39,609 nt of DNA from NCBI GenBank assembly GCA_000226015.1, contig JH155592.1, forward strand, positions 114,470-154,078. Direction: 5' to 3'. Both the position numbers and the translations under genes were made by a program. The notes under the pieces were generated by a model. It searched no databases. It had not been told where the DNA came from and worked only from the letters and a program-made list of their open reading frames with translations. This DNA is from Mnemiopsis leidyi (taxonomy: Eukaryota > Ctenophora > Tentaculata > Lobata > Bolinopsidae). Positions 28,001 to 37,000 of the stretch are shown piece after piece; the stretch's first letter is position 1; the number at the start of each line of letters is the position of its first letter.

Positions 28001-31000
28001 TGTTTTCCAGTACATCGGTGGATAGATCCTGATTTGTTTCAGGGCTGCAGTTGTAAAGTTGACGTCGACGCTCCGGTACATGTCTGAACAGCAGCTCAAA
28101 AAGAGTGCCAAAGCAGGTTTTAGTGTCCGCCCCCTAACTATCTTGCTATCTGACGACGTCTACTTGAAATGTAGGGATCCAATTAAAATCTCCTTCGACG
28201 TCTGCAAGGACATCAAACGTATCAAGAACGTACGAGACGAATTCAAGATCGAATTTGAGCTGCTGATGAAGGAAGCTGACGTGTTTGCCTATAAATTTCT
28301 CAACCACTGCGACAAGATGTACGAAGCACGTGAGATTCTGACATCCGGGAAGGTTAACTTGTTGAGACAGGCGGTGGAGAACAAAAAGAAGAGATTCGTA
28401 TCACATCCCTTCAGTCAACAGATCATCAACGAGCAGTGGTACGGGGATACGGCAAACCGACTCTTCTTCGGCAAAACCACGATCGCTCTGCAGTATTCCA
28501 CTAGTCTGATAACACTGCCGCTCCTTTTTCTCAAGTTTATCTTGTTTGACGCTTGTTCAGGGGTACCTTTCATGGAATCAAAATTTTCAGATTTGATGAG
28601 GTTGCTTTTTACTCCCTGTCTGTGCTTCGCTACCGATGCCATCAACTATGTCATCTTTCTCGGTATCCTGGTAACCAGCTGTCTTTATCCATTCCCCGCA
28701 GGTACCTATGAAATATCCCCAATTGAATATGTTCTTTATTACTGCGTTTTTGCTAGGATTCTCATAGAGGGTGATCTCGTTTATCAACAAGGATGGCGAA
28801 AATATTTCAAGAACTTCTGGAACTTCGTCGACATCAGCGTCATAGTTTTGTTAGTAACGGCAGGAATCTACAAAAGCGTCATCCAATACATTGTGGCCGG
28901 ACAAGAATTAAAGTACTTCGAAAACGAGGACGATGAATACTCAAATATAGAGGCCCTCTTGTCACAACAACATCGCAATTCAATGGACGTAAATTACATC
29001 TACGCAGTGACAGAATTCATCCTGACGATACGTTTGTTGAGTTTGCTGGAGATATCAAAGTCAATGGGGACAATGCTGATAGCTCTGAAGTACCTTGTAG
29101 CGGATGTTGCCAGGTTCAGTATCATCCTGCTTCTTGTTGTTTTGGGAACTTCTGTTTCTATCTTCTCCATGACCGTTGCTCTGTCGGAATGGAACAAGGA
29201 GTTGGAGCAGATTAGAGACATTTATTCATGGCCTGACATGTTTGTTTTTAAGAAGCTGCCAAAGGGAAAAATAGTCGTGCCAGAGGTGTTCGAAACCTTT
29301 ACCGATACAGTGAGGAACATTCTTTGGGGAACTTTCGGACTTCTTGACGTTGTGGTTAGTAGTTAGTTTCATGGTTAGTAGTTAGTGTGGTTAATGTGGA
29401 GTCATTTTATTTAAATGTAGTGTTGCATACGATAATATGATAAGTACAGTAAAACCTCTGTTTACCGGGCCTCGCGGGGGAAGGGGAGAGGCCCGGTAAA
29501 TCGAGGGACACGGTAAATAGACGCACGGTAAATCGAGGTTTTATAAGGTGTATAAGATGGGTTAGTGTCAAGATGGGTTAGTGACAAGTATTGTACGGTA
29601 TAATGCAGGATAGAAATAGTATAGTAAGTAAGTTAGGTATTACATAAACAGATTACACATACCTAATATGTCCTGTAAAATCAAACATAACATATATACT
29701 AAAAAGAATCTTTATGACAGAGTATAAAGATCGAAGAGGAGCAAGAAACGACTGACTTTATAAACGTGATGCTGATACTTTACATCCTCTTATCTTGTGT
29801 TCTCTTACTGAACATGCTGATCGGTATTCTGAGTAGCACTTTTGACATGGTCAAGGAGAACTGTGATATAGAGTGGAAGTTTGCAAGGAGTCAACTTTTG
29901 AAGGTAAAACAGAGTTATTATAATAAACTAAATGTCGGTTATAAATTTTAAAAAATTTGTTAAGTACATAGGAACGACTGTTTAGAAGATCAACCCAACA
30001 AAATTTCTGCTGTCTAATAACATAAGAAAATTTCAGGAATATAGCCGAGCCCAACCCTTCCTTTTTCCCTTCTTCCCATTCCTCTTCCCTTTTATCTTCT
30101 GGTTTCGCGCTAAGTTAGCAGACGAACAAAGAAAGAACTCCGAAAAGAGCATTACAATCTCTGACCTGTGTGAACGGGATGAGTTGATAAATACAGTGTC
30201 GGATAGGTTCGCTTTTGGAAATCTGGTCGGTATGAATGATGGGGCTGAGGGGGAGAATTTCGAGACGAGGATGAAGAGCAAGAAACAGAAGTCGGTGATG
30301 CTGCAGATTGCTCAGAAGATTAAGAAGAAAAAGTAGGGGAAGTATGATGAGAGCAGCAGACTGCTCAAAAAAGATGAAAAAGGAAAATTGTGGCGGCAGG
30401 GATATGGGAGTTGAGAGCCTAGGAGCTACGAAAAGTAGGGGAATAAGATGGAAGTTACGGATTGCTCAGAAGATTAAGAAGAAAAAGTAGGGGAATAAGA
30501 TGAAAGTTACAGATTGCTCAGAAGATTAAGAAGAAAAAGTAGGGAGACTGAGATGGGCTTGGATATCGTTGTTAAGAATACATTTACATTCATATTGACA
30601 AAAAACAAAAGCAATTGCCAAAATAACTCTTTCCCTGATCAACAAAATACATTTACCTTTCATGATGTCAGTTTTAACTTTGTATTTGCATGATTTGGTG
30701 TAATGCTAAGTGTATGGAAAGGATCTCGGTGTAAATCTCATTGACGTGACATCACAGAAAAATTAGCTAGTTTGATTGATTGTGTTTTCATTTATGTAGA
30801 AAATTTGAAGCTCCAAAGTTCAGTAAATTATAAACATTCAAAATTTTCCTCAGAAGAACGAAAAATCTTAATCTATATTTCTTTTTCTGAATGTCATAAG
30901 ATTTTTTAGTCTACTGATTACTGAATCTAGAGACCCTCATCAGAGTCATAATTAGAATTAGACAAAATTAAATATATTGATTTGTACTATAACTAGGAAT

Positions 31001-34000
31001 AGAAAACTAGGAATAGAAAATGAGGTTTAATATTTACAGCTGCTGTGTTATACTGTACCCAGGCTTTTACAGTTAAACTGAAGGGGCTCCTGGAAGATTC
31101 TAAATCTTTTAACAGAGACCCTCCTCATTTAACCCTTAATCACGGTTTCCCGGTCTTTCGGCTGAGTCGACCGAAGAAGATTGCATAGGCAAATGCCCCA
31201 TAGATTGCCCCATAGATTGCATAGGCAAATGCCCTATACTTATACGATTGCGTTATATTTATACGATTATAGTTTTGAATTGCGATATCTACAATTTCGA
31301 TGAAATTAACTGTAACTATCTGACGACCGACAACAATGAGGGTTAAATATGCGACTGAAATGGGTCACCAGCATTAGCGTATATTAAATCAATAAAAATG
31401 TTGGCGATAAATTTAATTACCATTCGAAGTATATTCCTCTTCCTCCATAGAATGATTGCGTTCATCGTGTTCAGCGCTCCAAAAAATAGGTTCACTCAGT
31501 TTTGTTGTAAAAATACGCAAAAAATTTATTTGGTAAACTTGTATTTTCTGATCCAGGTTTCACGATACTGCCTTCGAGGACCATACAGCGTGTGCTTGCA
31601 CGGCCTGCCCTGTTTATTAATTACACCCAATTACTGAAATACTTAATTATACACTCATTACACCCTTCGGCAAGTCACGGCCCCTAACGTCATTGATCAC
31701 GTGTCCAGCTAGCCCCAATCAGCTGGTCGCGTGACTTAGGGAGGCTTGTTATAACAGTGCATGCTGCACTGGCTATCTAATCCAGTCGACCAACTATTTT
31801 TGAGTGGGCTATAATAGTGGAGGTGAAATCAAGCTTTGTAACTTGATCACTTCATTAAAAGGTAAATAATTGATTTGAATAACACCTCTATCATACCTTT
31901 CTCCTTTCGCCACAAGAAATTGACAAGCGAGTCATGACTTGAAATATCCAATGGTTTTAAGTCTCGGTTTTCCAGGTTTTTTCTTCTTCTTTTCTGATGA
32001 CTGATGCGCCAAGTTGCGTATTTCAATATTGAAAGTAAAATCGTTCATTTTTGAGTCTATTTACATTGTATAGTATCGACATGATGTGTTAATTGTCCAA
32101 CAAGGTACCTATTATAAAGGCTATGCCAATTTTTCAGTCAATTGTTCTGTAACAATTTAACTTTGAAATGGTCAAACGTTTCCAAAGAAAAATTCGTAAA
32201 ATTTTGTTTCATTCGTTAGATATGGTGATATTCACAGTGTTCATTCGTCAGCCTCCAACCAATGTTCCCCAAGCGTCAATGTTCTCCTCAAAATTTGCGA
32301 GAAATAAATACGCATTGTGCAAAGCACCAAATTTTATTTACATGATTTTGAATAACAGATTATAATTGATAGACAATAAATGGATGTTTCGGAAATACAG
32401 TAGGCGATAACCTTCTCCATTTGAAGCATTATATTAAATTAGCATCTTTCTATTCGGTTTATCTGAGTCAGTTTTATCAGCTCAACAGGTAACGCAACTC
32501 CTAAACCTAAGATGAGCAATTCTGCAATCTTAAAGAATCCTGAACTTCCTGAAGCTCTGGAGGAAGTAATGGAGGAACAAGACACAGAAGGTGACGACAT
32601 ATTTTCTCTGATAAAATCTGGAAACCACGCTAAGGTGAACCAATTCTTATCGGAGAAGGGCAGGAAAGTGAGGATATCTCCTAAAACGGGATGCTCCCCC
32701 GTTCACTACTCGGACACTAATCCCGCCAACTGGACAAGTTGTAACGGCGACAGTCCGCTGACTTTGGCAACATCCGTGGACTGCGAGATGGTCGAGATTG
32801 TTCTGGATTACGGAGGAAATCCTAATTTCACCGACAGAGCTGGGCAGACAGCGCTGAGTTTGGCAGCTGCTAGAAATGACAAGGAAACGATTAGGAAGCT
32901 CCTTTATGCCGGGGCTGATCTCGAGACTGCAGTGGCGTTGTTAACTTCTTCTTTGAAGAAAACCTCTCAGAGAACTGGTAGGTATACTAATGTCAGTCAG
33001 GCTGGGGTGAGCATTAGACCACTTACTTGCTTGTTAGAACAAAACGTGTATTTGAGATGCAAGAACCCGATAAAAACAGCATTTTGCATCGATAAGGAAA
33101 TCAAAAAAGTTAAGGATATTCGAATTGAGTTCAAGTGCGATTTCGAGCGGTTGATACAAGAAGCCGATACGTTTGCTTGCAAATTCTTAGACCACTGTGA
33201 CGGCCTGGAAGAAGCTAGAAGAGTCCTATTTCACCCCGTTGATTTACTACGTAAAGCAACTTCACAGGAAAAGAAAAAGTTTGTTGCTCACCCATTTTGC
33301 CAGCAGATAATCAACGAGAAATGGAACGGTGATGCAACCAACATAATCTCAGTGGAACGAGCTAAAAACGCTCTGAAATACCTTGCAAGTCCTCTGTTGT
33401 TGCCATTGCTGTTTTTTGAGTTCCTTTTTCTGGACTATCCTAGGGGGACTTCCATCATGGAATCTAAATTTACAGATCTGTTGAGGTTCCTATACACTCC
33501 ACGACTATGTTTACTGACTGATACACTAAACTACTTGAGCTTGCTGCTGATATTGATCTGCGTCTGCGTCACTCCGACCAACTACCGGATTAATGGACAA
33601 GAACTTCTTCTCTATCTTTGTCTTTTCTCTCGAATCTTTGCTGAGATAGATTTTGCAGTGCAGGGAGGTTGGAAGAAGTATTTTAGAGACTTTTGGAACA
33701 TCGCGGATATGATCATTATCATCCTTCTTATTAGAGCTGGATTCTATGAAGTTCAAACACTTTTAGAGAGCAAAGCCCTTGAGATGAAATCGTCAGTATT
33801 CGTCATAGATGGAAATCTTACAAAATACAAAAAATTTGAAGAAAGCTTGATGGAGCTGCATATGGATTGCATGAGGGTAAACAAAATGTACGCAATCGCG
33901 GAGTTCATTCTGACCTTGCGAGTCCTAGGTCTGTTGGAGATATCCAAAACATTGGGGACATTATTGATAGCACTGAAGTACCTCATACTAGATGTTATCC

Positions 34001-37000
34001 AGTTCTCAATCTTATTGCTGGCGCTGATATTTGGGACATCTATTGCAATCTTCTCAACCACCATTGCAACGCAAGATTGGAACGAGGAAATGAAGAAGGT
34101 TGCAGAGATTGTTGACGGCTATAACTTTACAGTACTGCCGTATCCAGAGGGGGTTATCATTCCGGAACAGTTTAAAACCTTCCAGATGACAATGAGGTCT
34201 ATTTTGTGGTCTACTTTTGGAATGCTTGACATCGAGGTTGGTTGATTTTTGTGATCCGGTCTAAGCTTGCGGTATTCTAACGCCCAATGCACAATGATAT
34301 TTGGCAACTATCCCAATCTCAATAGAAGAGTATCCATGTGTTGATGCAAGAATATTACAGGGTATAAAAGTAAAGCAGGACAAATCAACGACAGAGTTTA
34401 TACATGTCATCTTATTACTGTACGTGGTGTTATCATGTGTGCTTCTTCTCAACATGTTGATAGGAATCTTGGGAAGCACATTTGACAGAGTCAAGGATAA
34501 CTGCGATGTGGAGTGGAAGTATGCGTACAGCCGACTTTTAGAGGTACAGACAATTTAAATCTTCAACTTTTAGAGGTACAGACAATTTAAATCTTCAACT
34601 TTTAGAGGTACAGACAATTTAAATCTTCAACTTTTAGAGGTACAGACAATTTGAATCTTCAACTTTTAGAGGTAGGTACAGCCAATTTAAATCTTCAACT
34701 TTTAGAGGTACAGACACTGTAAATCTTCAACTTTTAGAGGTACAGACAATTCAAATCTTCAACCTTTAGAGGTACAGACAATTTAAATCTTAAACTTTTA
34801 GAGGTACAGACAATTTAAATCTTCAACTTTTAGAGGTACAGACAATTTAAATCTTCATCTTTTAGGGGTACAGACAATTTAAATCTTTCCCTTTTTTTAC
34901 ACGTTAAACCTACTAAACTTACGTCCTTTAGTCCCTTTTCAAAAGTTTTTTACACTAAGTACAGTTCTAAGGGAAACCCTTAACAGCTAAGTGTAGTTAC
35001 GCACCTTAGCGAGTCAAGCTAAAATTGTGTTTAATTTAGAAATACAGTAGAGGACAGCCGCTCCTATTTCCCTTCTTTTTCTGCTTTCCATTGTTTGTCT
35101 GGTTCCGAAGAAAGTTGGAGAAGGAGCTGAGGGATAGAGAAGAAAACGACGCGGAGTTGGCAGACATGGAGGGAAACGATAGGCTTGTCGGGGAGATATG
35201 TGACAGGTAAAGTCTTGATTAGATATTGATTTAACTCATCAGGCCAGGTATAAACACAACGAGGAGCTAAACAACTGTTTAACTCAGAATTGTCCTAGCT
35301 TTAATCTAGAATTGCAGGTCCATAGCCATGGCACCAATACAGTCTTTAAGAATCTTATATACAATCAATTTTGAGTGTCTTGTAACAACGTAATGTTAAA
35401 GCAGGGTAATGTAGGTATATACTATGTGCTACGTACTTAAATATGTCGAAGAGTAAGCACTGCACTCAACACAATGCCCAATCGTATTGTTGTATGACGG
35501 GGTGTTGTTATCTAATGTTACAGTGGGCAAATTTCCTCATTCGGTATCATGGAAACTTTACGATTTGCGCAAATGAAACCCCAGGATTCGGTCATGATTC
35601 ATCTAAGTAGCTACTAAACAGTTCTATAATATTGAATCATCCATCTTTACTTGAATCCCTGTATTTGATCATACAACATACATGTATGTATGCAGATAGT
35701 AAACTTACAATAATTAACAACACTAATTTCCAGGTTTGAGCTGAAGAGACTTCACAAGCACACGAATACACTTCTTAAGCTTGCAGCCAAGTTCAAGAAA
35801 TAAATTCAACGGGGTGCATCGCTCAGGACTGTCAATTTCAGAAACTATGAATTAATCTGCATTTCTTCTTGGACTTATAATTACAAGTTTACAAAATATT
35901 TGGGACTTTTGCGACATCAGATGTTTTTGCTTTTGATGGCAATTTCTCGATAACAATTTTCTGATATAACTCATCTTTTGTTTGTTTGAAAATTACGTCA
36001 CTACTTCCGTACCAATATATTTTCATTATACGTTTTTAAAACTAAATGACCGCCAAGCAGTACCCCAAAGAAAACAAACATTGATTAATTACTCACGCAA
36101 CAGCAAAGGCTGAAATAGTGGTCCCCACAAAAGCGAACATAAGGATCGAGCCAATGTTCCGGAAAAAGTGTTTCTGAAAGAGATAATTACCTGTCACGTG
36201 AGGTGATGTGATTATTTGAATTGGATTAGTTGCTGTACCGATGTAGAGTACATCGAATTTGAATTATACAATTAACTGCAATCAAAATTGTAGAGGACTC
36301 TTTTTGGTGAATCCAGCACCACATTGTGGTCGCCACCACAACTCAAAGTCAAATTCAAATTTATAATTTTGATTGCGCCATATTGAGATATTGTTACATA
36401 TTTGAGAGTAATGTACTTTGATAGAATCCCGTTGCCGGGACATTGCTTGATACAGCTTGACCAGTAAATTAAAGCCGAGTCTATGGACTGTCCACCTATA
36501 TAGGAGTATATAATATATATAATATATATATATATACATATATAGGAGTAATCTCAACAGTTAAAGGTCCAGCTCCATCTCAATTTCCAAGCTCACGAAA
36601 TCTTACAATTCAGGCGTTGTTGCAATATTACACTCGTGCAAATCTTAAGTTGAGAAGATAGCACATGAGTGTACCGAGACGTGTTCAAAGCAGAGGGAAT
36701 TTTTGTAGTTTTTAGGAACATTTTTAGGAACAACATTTATAGGAACACTTTAAAGGAACATTTTAAAGGAACATATTTTTCCTGACAGCTATGTTTCCCG
36801 GGTGAAAAAGGACGTCAACCGAAGTTGAGTAATTAAACTATATTTGGTAAAGTATTCGACCATTAAATATTCAGAAAAATACTCAGATCAGAAAGGTTTG
36901 AAAAATGGTCTGCAGGTCTGGTCTTTAAAATTTGAAAATATGGTGAGTTATCGTTGCGCAACTTACTTTTTTGAGGTCATATCCGGCAAAGAAAATGATA

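Larger units (their letters stand above)
21428..36096 (-). other. Exchanger intron 5 (14.7 kb), host of TRPC-A and TRPC-B
   Basis: The donor after exon 5 (GC|GTGAGT) and acceptor before exon 6 share a split Ala codon, so the intron is continuous in coding terms. It contains both channel genes on the opposite strand, the SINE and several tandem repeats. Confidence 0.85.

Noticed and set aside
33753..34307. Antisense ORFs over TRPC-B
   Set aside because: Shadows of a conserved channel coding sequence; no domain of their own.
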